Origin: Pagrus major
Lineage: Eukaryota > Chordata > Actinopteri > Spariformes > Sparidae
Direction of reading: 5' to 3'
DNA length: 64,000 nt
NCBI RefSeq assembly: GCF_040436345.1
Contig: NC_133220.1
Location: 8,384,664 to 8,448,663 of the forward strand
Part shown: positions 48,100 to 58,607 of the stretch, in pieces
Position numbering within the stretch: position 1 is the stretch's first letter
How the letters are laid out: every line of letters starts with the position of its first letter
The notes under the pieces: model-generated
Told to the model about the DNA's origin: nothing
The model's database searches: none
What the model saw: only the letters and a program-made list of their open reading frames with translations
Translations under genes and position numbers: made by a program

Positions 48100-48480
48100 C
48101 AGAGTATACATACAGTACATGTAAATATATGTGTAATTTACTTTGACTTGTACTTCTGATACTTACGAACACTTAGTGCCAGAAAAATACTTTTGCTACT
48201 TAAGTACAATTAATATCAGATACTTTTAAGTGTTTTACTCAAGTACCATTCGCATTGGGTGCTTTTCACTTTTAACAAACTAATATTTAAACACGTAATC
48301 TTTACTTTTACTCACGTATGACTGTTGGGTACTTTAAAGCACACTGCTCAGTAGCTAAGCTGCGTCCATTATTCATCGCCATGGACAGCGACATTTTGAC
48401 AGAGGTCATGTCACAAACAGTGGTAAAAATCAAAAATCAAAATAGCTTTAGCAAAGTTACTCATCACTTGATAAATGGAT
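48100..48480. mobile_element. hAT-like MITE remnant, TTACTTAAGTA-type
   Basis: Contains ttgctacttaagtacaatta, tgttttactcaagtacca and related phrases typical of the common fish MITE also present at 53693, 62205 and 63630. Ends not determined. 47821-48099 shows nothing recognised. Confidence 0.45.
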
Positions 48481-48779
48481 GAAGTCAGTGAATCTTCTCA
48501 GGGTAGAAAACTTTTCAGTCCACTTGGTTTGGTTTCTATCAGAGGCTATTTAGGTCAGTGTGTTAGGTTCTGTTTGGTTCGGAGAAAATCTTTGTTAAAT
48601 CCATTAATGGTTGAAACAATCTCAGCTTATCGCCATTTGTATAAGAAAAACACAGGGTCAAGTTAAGTTAGACTCACCTATGTTTGTTGGTCCAAAAATC
48701 AGCTGCATGGTGATATCTGTGGAGTCCCAACAGCGAGCCAAAGGTCCAGTCTTTAGAGGACAGACGGCACCGGACCAAC

Positions 48780-48829
48780 GTCAGCCGCTAGCTAATCAAC
48801 GTTAGCCGCTAGCTAATCAACGTTAGCCG
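48780..48829. repeat. 21-bp tandem repeat, about 2.4 copies
   Basis: The unit gttagccgctagctaatcaa plus c occurs at 48780-48800 (one mismatch) and 48801-48821, followed by a partial gttagccg. Surrounding sequence 48480-49067 is otherwise unrecognised and absent from other units. Confidence 0.85.
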
Positions 48830-49080
48830 GCGATATGTTGGATCACCAACGCCGAAAATCTTAAATTATTACATTTGTCTGGTCACACAATATTTCCTCG
48901 GGTGTCGCACTATCTGACACTACTGCTAGTGTAAATTTCGAGTCACAAAAACTTGCAAATATCATCTTCAAATGCTGATTTCAGACCCGAGTTAGCCTAG
49001 CTGTTTTAATTTTCCCGCCTGAGGTGTCACATTAATTATGACCTGAGTGGATAAAATGGTCAAATTAAAAGTTCCGCCTT

Positions 49081-49585
49081 TATTTATTTATTTATTTTCA
49101 ATTTATTTAGTATTTGCACAAGGTACAAACATGTAAACAGAAAGCCCACAAACACACAAAAAATAGAAAATATAAATTATTAAGTTAAACAAAGAGACTA
49201 CATTTAATACAGTTATTTAAAGTTTTAACAGCCTTCTTATCAGTACAGTATTTAATAGATTGTAAGTACAGTTTCACCTTTTTTATGAATAATTGAGAAT
49301 AAAGGGGTTTTTTGTTCGAAATGAAATTTAGCTAAAATTATATTAAGATCGATAATTTTCTTCATCTTTCTGTTGCCGTTTAAAAAACCAAACAGGACAT
49401 GTTCATATATTAAAATAAAATCATTCATAAGTGTAACATATTAAACCTTGTTTCAGGATGAGCAGAACAAAATGAACAAGAAATATTTATTTTTTTTATT
49501 CTTAAACCTTTCAAGGATATGTTTTACAGTAGTATTTATGTAGACGCTTAAATGACACCTCCTGTAATTTATATATTTATGAGGC
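49081..49585 (-). mobile_element. 5'-truncated L1-type LINE, 3' end only
   Basis: Read on the - strand, it ends in an AAATAAATAAATAAA-type tail (here tttatttatttatttatttt at 49080). In one - strand frame it encodes a stretch resembling the C-terminus of fish L1 ORF2, including NIILAKFHFEQKTPLFSI, interrupted by frame breaks further along. A target-site duplication aaagttccgcc (49068-49078) / aaagttccacc (49586-49596), one mismatch, brackets it. Present only in unit 10. Confidence 0.7.
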
Positions 49586-49809
49586 AAAGTTCCACCTTAA
49601 TGTTCAGACTGAGAGCAAGTAAACAAACAGGAGATGTTAGCATTTTACAATATCCATAAATTATTTATCAAGTAATTTATTTTAATTTCCACATATCACT
49701 TCAGTATCATTTTTCACTCTTATGAGAACTAATTATTTCTAGGGGGCCCCACCCTCTTCCCTTGGCGGTGCTGCACACTGCATGTACACAGGATCCTCAA
49801 ACAGTCCAT

Positions 49810-50345
49810 TAGTAGAAGACGTGTGCCAACATGCTTATTTTCTGCTAATGGACGGAGTGTGGGAAAGCTCCGGAGGAGAGGGTTGCATCCATCCCACCAG
49901 CAGTCAGTTAATTCTCCAAAGGGATTTGGCACACTTCAGGAAACAGCTGCCCTCCAGGAAACCTCCCACCCTCAAGTGTAGGGCTGCAATTTCATCTAAC
50001 TGATGATCAGTAATGAGGGAGATTATTATTTGAGGTTTAAAATGTATCAGGATGATTGGAACCTAAAAACATGAGATGATTTTGTTAAATCTTCATGACA
50101 CATTTTTCACTGAAATTTCAAATTTTACAAACTGTCAGAGTCAGCCAATGGTGTGCTTTCCCTCCAGATGGCTGGTGATGTCAGCCTCTGTTTCTATAAC
50201 AACACACAGCCAGCATCTGTCACTTAAGTCTCTTTGTGGTTCATTGACCATACAGGGAGTCAGTGTGGGAAACTGAGCTCTACTTGTTACTCACACCGAC
50301 TACAAGGCACGTGTCTAAAGACTCTGCATCTGGACAGCTGCATGA
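49810..50345 (+). promoter_or_regulatory. Unit 10 enhancer modules B and C, beta class
   Basis: Module B (49810-50020) with ggacggagtgtgggaaagct but a short deletion after ctccggagg. Module C (50140-50345) with tgatgtcagcc and gtgtgggaaactg. 50346-50609 is AT-rich spacer. Confidence 0.67.
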
Positions 50346-50609
50346 TTATTGTGTTGAGTTTAAGTGCTTGAATGGGCAACAAACTGTCCTCTAGTATCTT
50401 ATAGTACTGTTTCCAAAAATCTTGTGCATTTGATCAAAAATCACAGAGAAAAAGTTAGTTATAAGTTGAAAAATAAAATTAGATTCCTAAATTAATTGTC
50501 AATTCGAGGCAGAATGACTTCACCTGCTATTTTAGGTTTTGGCTCAAAATAAATTTTTTTTAATCATACGTGTATTTCATACATTATATAAACGCATTAA
50601 TGTTATACT

Positions 50610-50992
50610 CCCATGTGTGTGATGTGATTATCAGCGTGTGCTCAAAGTCATTGATCCCAGCATCAGGCAGCAGATCTGCTCTCTCTACAGGGTCACCACT
50701 TTCCCATATTCACACAGAGCTCTGTGAGTCTCTCTCCATCACCCCCCCAGTCCTCCACCTGTTCCCCTGAGATCTGACCATTGTCCCCCAGGCATTAACA
50801 GCATTTAACATGCTGCTGCTCCACATGCCTGATTGTCTCACCAAGCTCTCTGATTGGCTGTGACTGTGAGAAACTTCAACCAGACCAAGACCCACACATT
50901 CATATGGAGATGTGGGACTATAAATAGGAGGGATGAAGCCAGCAGAGATCAGATTCTCTCTACAGAGACCTCTACAGCACAGAGATCCAGCC
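50610..50992 (+). promoter_or_regulatory. Unit 10 module D, core promoter and 5' UTR
   Basis: The E-box position reads cccatgtgtgtg (no CACGTG); cagatctg, the aacatgctgctgctccacat stretch shared with unit 9, gattggct, tgtgagaa, TATAAATA at 50919-50926. Confidence 0.75.
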
Positions 50993-51501
50993 ATGGCACC
51001 TACAATCACTGCAGCAATGACCAATTCTCAGGAGCATCTCACTCTGACCCACAAGGTAAATTCAAGATTCAACAACATTGAAATATTGTTAATGACAGGT
51101 TGTCTTTGTTCATGCTCACACTTGACTCCAGAATAAGTTGATTAATGATTTTCTTCTTCTTTCTGCAGCTCAGAAAGCCTCTGGTGGAGAAGTTACGCAG
51201 AGAGCGAATCAACAGCAGCATTGAGCAGCTCAAGTCTCTCCTGGGTCCAGACTTCCTCAAACAGCAGCCAGACTCCAAGCTGGAGAAAGCAGACATCCTG
51301 GAGATGACAGTTTGTGTCCTGAGACGACTGCAGCAGCAGCATCAACAGCAGAGAAGACTGCTGAACCACTTCAACAAGCTGCAGTCTTCCTCTGATAACA
51401 ACCTGACAGAGGCTGACTTCTCTCCTCTGAGCTCCACAGTCCAGACCAGCATCACCAAAGACAAGAGTCCAGTCAACAGCGCCCTCTGGAGGCCGTGGTA
51501 G
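50993..51501 (+). CDS. hes5-like: Hes5-like bHLH-WRPW repressor, Orange-deficient, array copy 10
   Basis: Exons 50993-51055 and 51169-51501; 131 aa, protein identical to copies 1 and 2 at the other end of the array, about 40 kb away. Intron 113 bp. This is the last + strand unit in the window. Splice sites, frame and WRPW intact. Confidence 0.93.
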
Positions 51502-52545
51502 ACACCTACACACTGGAGTTACTACCACACAAACTCACATGACCACATTGGTCAAAGATTACTGGACTCAATTCTTTGAAATTTGATGGACTTGTTCTTC
51601 TGTATGTACAGAAGGCTGTATTTTGTGTGTTTGTGTTTGTGCAAGATGACATTTCCTGAGGAAATGACAGCAACAATATCTTTCAAGTTAAGAAAGAGAA
51701 CATCTTGTCATGCATGTTGCATGAACAACATCTGATTGCATCAGCAATTATTATTATACCTGCCTGTACTTCATGTGTTGGTAGTATATGCTATGATAAC
51801 ATTTGTTATCTTTTGATTGTTATTGATCATTTTGATCAGAAACTTTAACTGTCCTTTTTATGGACATATTGTCATAATGAACTTTAATCTCTCTGATTAA
51901 TCAAAACTGATCTGTTGTAAGATCCAAATGTTTATACTTTTTTCTAAAAGGTTATTTTACTGTCACAATTTTCCTGTGACATTTTTATGATTCACTTCAA
52001 GGCTTGTATTGTTAAAATATAATACAATGGTGATATCTTTAACCTCTTGATTAGTAATGATCATTTTGATCAAAACTCTTAATTCAGTGACTTATATCAC
52101 TTTATGTGATTATTGAAAAATGATCTGTTTTAAGATCAATGTTTATCTTTTTACTGTAAAAGGTTTGTTTGATCAAAACTCAAAACTGATCTGTTGTAAG
52201 ATCCAAATGTTTATACTTTTTTTCTAAAAGGTATCTTAATATCACTCTGTCACAATTTTCCAGTGACTGTCATGTCTTCTTTAATGAAATGTAATTAGCA
52301 GTTATTAACCTGCTGTCATCACTCTGTGATAATCACCTTCTGATCTGTTTTAAGGTCAGTTTTGCTTTTGTTCATGAAAAATGTTTTTTGTCTTTTATAA
52401 AGACAGCTGTTCCTGTGAGTACTCTGTGTACAGAGACATCTTAAAGCTGTGATGTGTGTTCATCTACAATCAGAGCTTTTTAAACCTGATGTGGCTCATT
52501 GTGCCTTATTGAATAAACAAACAATGACATTTCCAAATATGTTTT
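51502..52545 (+). other. Copy 10 3' UTR, rearranged, with poly(A) signal
   Basis: AATAAA at 52512-52517. The first hairpin block is normal; near 52190 a second copy of gatctgttgtaagatccaaa appears, and the final part (from about 52270) is diverged and shortened, lacking the aggacagtgagg and cttgtagaaatctacaag elements. This marks the right edge of the array. Confidence 0.7.
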
Positions 52546-52940
52546 CTCATGTCACTTCTTCTTATAGACTTTTAATGCTGTATTTTCGCTCCCATTTGAT
52601 ACATTTCAATTAGTAGTTTCACTCTGAACCTCACTGTCTCTGCACTGACCCCATAACAATACAGACAGCCCTTATCATATAAGATCACCCACCCCCTCTT
52701 TCCACAACACCTTGTTCAGGATAAAATGATACAATGAGACAGGAAGGATGATTTTGACATAAACATAGTAGTAAACATTGTAAAATCAATCCAAAGTGTA
52801 GTTATTTATTAAATAAGATACAGGTGACTTGGCAAATATACAAACTACTACTTTTAATACCAGTCAACCATCTCAGTTCAATGATTATTAGCATTAACCA
52901 GTTAATTAGTGTGTTAACCGACTACCATCAACATGAAGCC
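52546..52940. other. Spacer, nothing recognised
   Basis: AT-rich sequence after the array; no convincing coding frame. Confidence 0.5.
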
Positions 52941-52943
52941 CAA

Positions 52944-52945
<2 letters not shown>

Positions 52946-52981
<36 letters not shown>
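52946..52981. repeat. (GA)n microsatellite
   Basis: About 17 uninterrupted AG units. Confidence 0.95.
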
Positions 52982-52982
<1 letters not shown>

Positions 52983-53038
52983 AAGGAGATCAGTGAAAGA
53001 GTCAAGGATTAAGAGAGTGTGAGAGCACTGACCGCCAT

Positions 53039-53039
<1 letters not shown>

Positions 53040-53081
<42 letters not shown>
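53040..53081. repeat. (CA)n microsatellite
   Basis: About 20 uninterrupted AC units, 60 bp from the GA tract. A G-rich run (gggaggggtggggggtgggg) follows at about 53241-53263. Confidence 0.95.
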
Positions 53082-53083
<2 letters not shown>

Positions 53084-53689
53084 CATGTATCCTCATGTTT
53101 TATTCTAAATGCAAAAGGAAAGACTCCAAAGACTTATAATTATAACGTCATAATTACATGGTAATCAATCATACTGTAGCAGGAGCTCATTAACCATCTC
53201 TGTTCGCTCGGTTAGCTTTAAAGGGGTGGGGTGTTGTGGAGGGAGGGGTGGGGGGTGGGGGGGCTTTCGACTCATAAGTCTGTGTGCAGCTTCCAGGCCT
53301 CTAACTGAATACACATTCATCTATAATATATAATATAATATGATAAATATACGTGTGTTTTCTTTGACGTTAAGGGTTGATGGTGCATTTCGGGGTCAAC
53401 TCAGAAAGTTATGAAGACCAGATCAGAAAAGTGCATTTGATTGGCTGACAGAACTGCAACCACAAGGGTGAATCTCAAATCAGGTCCATAAAATTGAAAT
53501 CTGTGATTGATTGAATTGTGATAAATTTTGCCAAAGACGATGATGTCGTTGACACCTATGGAGGTCAGTTTATTAATTTTACAAGCTTTGCAAAGTTCTT
53601 GTAATGTGATCGCTGACAGACATGTTTTATCTCCCTTTCTGCCTTTTCTTAATCTTTTTGATGCACTCTTGAGAGAGGTTCCCTTTTTT

Positions 53690-54380
53690 GTAATAAAGAG
53701 TGTAACTAAGTATGTTTACTTAACTACTTTATGAATGTGAGGTACTTGACCTTACTTGAGTGTTTCCATTTATGCAACTTTTAATGCAGATCTCAGAGGC
53801 AAATAATGCACTTTTTTACTCTGCTGCATTTGAGATCTGACATCTTAAGATACAGCTTTCTTTCCACTGAAAACCATGTAACTCCAAATTTGGTGATTTT
53901 GATTTTTTTCTGGTACAATGAAGGATGAAGTGTTTCTTCAATAATGTGTTGAAAAAACTAGACTAAATAAAAATAAAAACCCTTTTGGATTATCTGGAAA
54001 ACGCATCGTCACAAAGCTTAGAACTGGCTGTGTTTTCTGACACCATGAAGCTGACATTTTAGAGATATGTGGTTCTCACATGACAGCCACACTACAAACA
54101 CATGATGCACTGCTATAAATCAAACTACACAGAAGTAGTTGTAGCAAAATGAGCTCAATCTTAAACAGCTGTAAAATGCTAAACACATTAATGCAGCAGT
54201 GATATTAATCCAAAAACATCAGATATAAAAATAAAACACTTTACCGCATCAGTATGACCTGTGATACTTTATTTCACTTTACTTAAGCAAGGTTTTTAAT
54301 GCAGGACTATTACCTGTAGTGGATTATCTTGATAATTAAAAGTATCAAGTAAAGTATCTCAATACTTCTTCCACCACTTG
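53690..54380. mobile_element. hAT-like MITE, TTACTTAAGTA / CTTCTTCCACCAC-type
   Basis: Ends in aagtatctcaatacttcttc plus caccact, the standard terminus of this fish family. The left side has agtatgtttacttaactact and gtacttgaccttacttgagt. Internal atgcagcagtgatattaatc and aaaacatcagatataaaa match the copy at 62205-63273. 53264-53689 shows nothing recognised. Confidence 0.6.
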
Positions 54381-54601
54381 TGATAAACATCTTGTTGTTT
54401 CTGTACATTATTCTCCAGGTGGGTTCACCTTCCTTCTTATCTCCCCTCCATCTGTCTGTCTGTGTATCTGCAGTCTGTCTGAGTGGTGGTCTCAGGTTTC
54501 CCAGCGTCCCTCCTCTGGGCTCCCACAGCTCCCTGCACAAGGCCGAACGTGCCCCGGTCACACGCCCTCCTCTCTCTCTGGAGCTTGGAGCCGCAGCGAC
54601 A

Positions 54602-54670
54602 CACGGCTTCCCACACTTCTGTATGCAGCCTGCTCAGCTGCACACACAATAGAAGTGTGTCTGCTCTCAC
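54602..54670 (-). promoter_or_regulatory. Inverted, diverged module A
   Basis: Read on the - strand: gacacacttctattgt, a 29-bp gap, then gtgtgggaag. The array's module A has gacacacttctattgt and gtgtgggaaa with a 28-bp gap. The CSL core is at 54608-54615 and the Sox-like ACAATAG at 54646-54652. The surrounding 54420-54740 is GC-richer than its neighbours and not convincingly coding. Confidence 0.6.
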
Positions 54671-55224
54671 AAAGCCTCAGGACGGTTCTCAGGCAGAGAG
54701 CCACTTCACAGACGAGCCATCTGGTTGGGGCTGTAACTCAGAAAATAAAACTTTAAAGCATTATTAGCGGCTTCTGGGACCTTTTTTGTTAAAGAATATC
54801 TTTAGTTTTATCAGGGTTAAAGGAAGGTTTTATGTGCAGAGGCTATTAAAAACAACAAAGAAGAGACTGCACTGCTCATTCATCTCATGAAAAGACTATA
54901 ATACAGATACTTTTCAGTGCAATAAAAGGATATTTGTCCATGTTGTACCTCTGATTTTCATCACATGAGAGTATTTGCTGATGCCATTGAAACAATAATG
55001 TCTAACTTAACAGGAAAAGTGTAATATTTGGGGTTTTTGTTTCATTTCACATCTCTAGTCTTGTGTCTTTGCTACGCGTCACAGTCGACAGAAAATGTTC
55101 CCGTGTCCACCTCAGGAAAAACATTTTCCCACTGACCCCGCTGATCTATGACATACAGATAAAGCATCCCACCTGTTCTCTGTGACAGGCATTAAATTAA
55201 GCCCATTGTCCCGAGGTCTGAGCC

Positions 55225-55367
55225 TCCTGATTGGCTGAAAGGCAAAGAGAGCGCCGGATGAGGAGCATAAAAGCAGGGCAGAGATGCAGATGTCAACACA
55301 GAAGCCCTCTGAACCTTCACTGGCAGCACCAGAACCTCCCAGCACCAGAAGAAAACCTCAAAAAGAA
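55225..55367 (+). promoter_or_regulatory. Core promoter and 5' UTR of the degenerate Hes-like gene
   Basis: ctgattggctga (55227-55238) is a CCAAT box identical over 12 bases to the her promoters. ATAAAAG at 55267-55273 is the TATA box. Upstream, cattttcccactga near 55122 is close to a CSL site. The start site is expected near 55295-55300. Confidence 0.6.
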
Positions 55368-55774
55368 ATGTCTCTCTACGCAGACCTCGCTCTTCAGGAC
55401 ACCGTGAAGGAACAGCTCTTCAGGTAAGACAAAGCCACATTTCTTGTTCCTTATTCTTTGAGTCCTGTAAAAGTTTTTATTTCACTAAATCCCTGATGAG
55501 CATATTAATAACAGTCATGATTTTCTTTCTTTCTCTCAGGTGTAAACTCCACATGTTGGAGAGGAAATGCTGCACCGGAGTGGAGAAGCTGAAGGCTCTG
55601 ATTGGAGAGCACCTGCAGAACGGGATCCCCGTCTCAGACCTCCTGGAGAAAACAAAGGCCTTCCTCACGCTGAGAAAAGCCCTGCTGTCACACAACGGCT
55701 ACTCCAAATATTCAAGGGACATTTTACGCCTGTTTCCCGATGCAGAGGAAGACCTGGCTCCACTGTGCTGTTAA
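55368..55774 (+). CDS. Putative degenerate Hes-related HLH protein without basic region or WRPW
   Basis: Exon 1 is 55368-55423 and exon 2 is 55540-55774 (GT-AG, AG|G arginine at the join); 96 aa. An in-frame ATG at 55284 would add 28 aa but sits at or before the expected start site, so the later ATG is preferred. KLHMLERKCCTGVEKLKALI lines up with the Hes basic-helix 1 segment ([20 protein letters not shown]), but the DNA-contacting Arg/Glu/Arg residues are lost. LLEK aligns with KLEK in helix 2. GYSKYSRDILRLFP lines up with GYSRCVQEVTHFLS, the start of the Orange domain in copy 11. The end is LAPLCC, not WRPW. The promoter CCAAT box and gene structure (short exon 1, one intron) also match. 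It may act as a dominant-negative partner or be a decaying gene. I do not recognise a named orthologue. Confidence 0.55.
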
Positions 55775-56440
55775 TGAAGGACGAGCAGGAGAAATGGACT
55801 TTAAAGGAATCAATGAAACTGCCTTAAAACCAAATATTGCAGTTTATTGATTTGAGAGCTACAGATTTTAAGTGAAACCAGCTGCTTCTCTCTGTGATTT
55901 ATTTTTGGCTTCAACAGAGGAAGAACATTTGTTCTTGAAGAGGTCGCTGACAGAGAAGAAGAGTCAGCGGCTAAGTTTTTAAAAAATGTAATGCTGCTAC
56001 TTGTGGGATGTATATTTTATCTACAGGGTTGTAGACCACAGGAGATAAACCTGGTCTGTTAACTATGCAGGGAATAGTTGCTGACTTTAAATTATTTAGG
56101 AAATGTGTCAACATTTTTTTTAATTAACTGCAGTAAAATCTGCTTAAAGTTTAAAGCCAAACAGAGCACCTATTCTTCCTGTTAAATTCTGTATAGGATA
56201 ATAATATTATGTGATTTAAGTTTGCATACAGTGTCTTACTGCCTTGTTTCAAGGTGTAATATTCTTAAACACCAACCTTTCTTCTGAAAAGGGATTTGTT
56301 ATTGATTGATTGATTGTGTATGCCATGTATGCTTATTTTGTTTCATTCACCCTTTGTTATTTTTATTCATCCAAAGTGGATCGAGATTTGTTTTCATGTT
56401 TTTTTGAGTTGTCAAGAAAAAATAAATGCGAAAGAGATTT
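55775..56440 (+). other. Probable 3' UTR of the degenerate Hes-like gene
   Basis: AT-rich, non-coding; AATAAA at 56421-56426 is the best poly(A) signal. Confidence 0.45.
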
Positions 56441-57654
56441 ACAGTAAGAGTCTTTTCCATGTCATCTTATTTAAATCAACTGTGGGAGAATTACGTCATT
56501 AAAACTCTTCATGTTTCACTGAAAGTAAAGTAAAAGCCTATCGGCACCAGCTGCAGAGGTCGTACGTGCGAGCAGCTCAGTGCTCCCCAAGAGGTCAGAT
56601 GTCGTGGCTTTTCATGGGAACGGTCGTCGATGTCGTGTCGGGAGTCAGCGGCACTTGACCTCTTCAGTCGTTTGGGTATGAGGGCGTGTTGAGAGTAAAG
56701 TAACGTAAAACATTCTGTACAGATCATTTAGATTTGGGGATTTAATAATTTTTCATCATAATTACTATACTTAATCATGACTGATTATTTGACCCTTAAG
56801 AAAATAATTGACCTTAAACGTTTTCTAAAATGTTTTCTAAAAATCTAATTATAATAATTCAGTTGAGTGAAATCATGGTGAGTCGGTGCTTATAATGAAA
56901 TAACTAGATGTGTGATTTATTACAGGAGACAGAATAACCAATTTGAAATGCGTCACTTTTAAGCATAACACTTGACTATAAATACTTAATATATAACTAA
57001 ATATACTTGATATATAATATATATAATGTATGTTATATTTAACTACTGACATCTGCATTAATTTAATCTGATCAAACTAAGTTATTTAATTTATTTACAC
57101 TGACTCAACATGATAGAAAAACTATACAGTGAACTTATGTAATAAAATTAGTTTTAAGCTTTCCATGTTATTAAAAAACAATGAAGTTGAATTTCATCCA
57201 GTCTGAAGGAACAAACGTAAAGAAACATAATGAACCCAGGTGCTTGTACAAATGATAATGACGCTTCACTAAGTGGTGACTATGATCTTTGCATTCACCA
57301 GATCTCAGCACAGTTTAACAACTGTGTCAGAAAGCAAAACACAAGAGCTGTGTCCATTACACTAATATAGTTACAAAGACATTATTAGGCTGTTCTGCTG
57401 GTTCATGAAGGGCCAACGCTTTACTGAGACACATTATGTTGGTTTTTCTGTTACGTAACAATATTTTTTTGAATTGATAACAAAAATTGTAGATGTGATG
57501 TAAACACTAAGCTCAGAGCTGGAGGGCTGAAAAAGCAGCTGTTTCACTGTCGACCTTATCTGGTTTCTCATCCACCAGATGTTCATCATCAGTCCCTGAC
57601 TAAGTGAGGATGTGACATGTTTTACACTGCATACATATTTCACTTTTTTGTCTG
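56441..57654. other. Spacer, nothing firmly recognised
   Basis: A short GC-rich patch (about 56540-56700) with many CpG (cggtcgtcgatgtcgtgtcg) stands out from otherwise AT-rich sequence. No credible gene. Confidence 0.45.
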
Positions 57655-57900
57655 TTCTTAGTCGTTATTTTCAGTCATTGTTCCTAATTGTTGTTCTTAG
57701 TCACTGTTGATACAATCACTGTCTGTAGTAGCTGATTGTCTAAGTCTGTTGTATTGTTAGTTTTTATGTGTTGTACCAGGGACAAGGATTGCAAATAACC
57801 CACTACTAGAAGTATACATATTGCATTGGTTGCAATTTACTTAGATGTAACAATGCCTACGTGTGTTGTCCCTGCCAAATAAACTGATAAATAAATACTT
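57655..57900. mobile_element. Possible LINE/SINE 3' tail
   Basis: ttgtaccagggacaaggatt ... gttgtccctgccaaataaac followed by tgataaataaata resembles the 3' tail of fish non-LTR elements. No coding part seen. Low confidence. Confidence 0.3.
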
Positions 57901-58029
57901 AGTATTCTGCATCTGTTAGCTATCTATACATATTCATCGTGATATCACCTGTTTTAAAACACATTTTGAAACATGCAAGTTAGAATTTGTACTCAATGTT
58001 CAGTAATTTACAAAAAAAATGACACAAAC

Positions 58030-58607
58030 ACACTGTTTCCTGTTTTTGTGATTGTTTTAATGCGCATCACTTGGCTTGAAGAGATACATTCATTGTGACA
58101 CATTTCCCTTCACTGAAGGAATGAGTGCTGTCACTCACAGAGTTATAAAGCAGCACGTTTTTTCATACACAAAATGAATCTGCTAAAAAATGCAGACAAA
58201 TAAGAAATCTAAAGATAGATCAGAAAGAAGGAGCATGTGAATATCACATATAAATCTGAAACATGTTCAACATGATTAACTGCGTCCCCTAAATGGAGAA
58301 AAAGTACATACATCGACGTCAGAGTCACTGACAATATAAAGGTATTCCCATCGGGATTTATAATGTTTACTTCACAGAGTAAAATCTGAATCAGTGATGA
58401 GTACCTTTAAAATACAGAATAATGCCAAACTGTTGTCTGTAAATATCACAGAAACACAGAACCTCTACAGAAGGTAATACAAGTGAAAGGTTGCAGTAAC
58501 ATATGCAACTCTTCAAACATGACCTCAAGAAAGAGGATGAAGTTGAAATCCAAGAATAAAGGTACAATTGCTCATTTCACTCCTACACTTTTTGAGTCTT
58601 TGGGTGT
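58030..58607 (-). other. 3' region of copy 11 (- strand)
   Basis: This does not resemble the array 3' UTRs; the hairpin chain is absent. An ATTAAA-type signal on the - strand near 58053-58058 could end the transcript. Confidence 0.35.

Noticed and set aside
51145-51168. Alternative start MIFFFFLQ extending exon 2 upstream in copies 2, 3, 10 and 11
   Set aside because: It translates the polypyrimidine tract of the intron 3' end; exon 1 with a Kozak ATG is the true start.
10532-51501. Array copies as processed pseudogenes
   Set aside because: All keep the 113-bp intron, promoter and intact frames, and none shows a poly(A) tail at its end.
10532-51501. Assembly artefact (a single gene repeated by misassembly)
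   Set aside because: Units differ in spacers, enhancer class, unit-specific MITE and LINE insertions and coding variants, so at least most are real; exact copy number still merits long-read confirmation.
10532-52100. Long direct repeats as a possible CRISPR-like or satellite array
   Set aside because: The repeat units are complete genes with introns, promoters and 3' UTRs, so it is a tandem gene family.
52824-53096. Frames encoding RERERE or VCVCVC runs
   Set aside because: They are translations of the GA and CA microsatellites.
54380-54767. Overlapping 90- and 94-aa frames, Pro/Ser/His-rich
   Set aside because: GC-rich non-coding composition, with frames open on both strands and no splice or domain support; the segment fits a regulatory element better.
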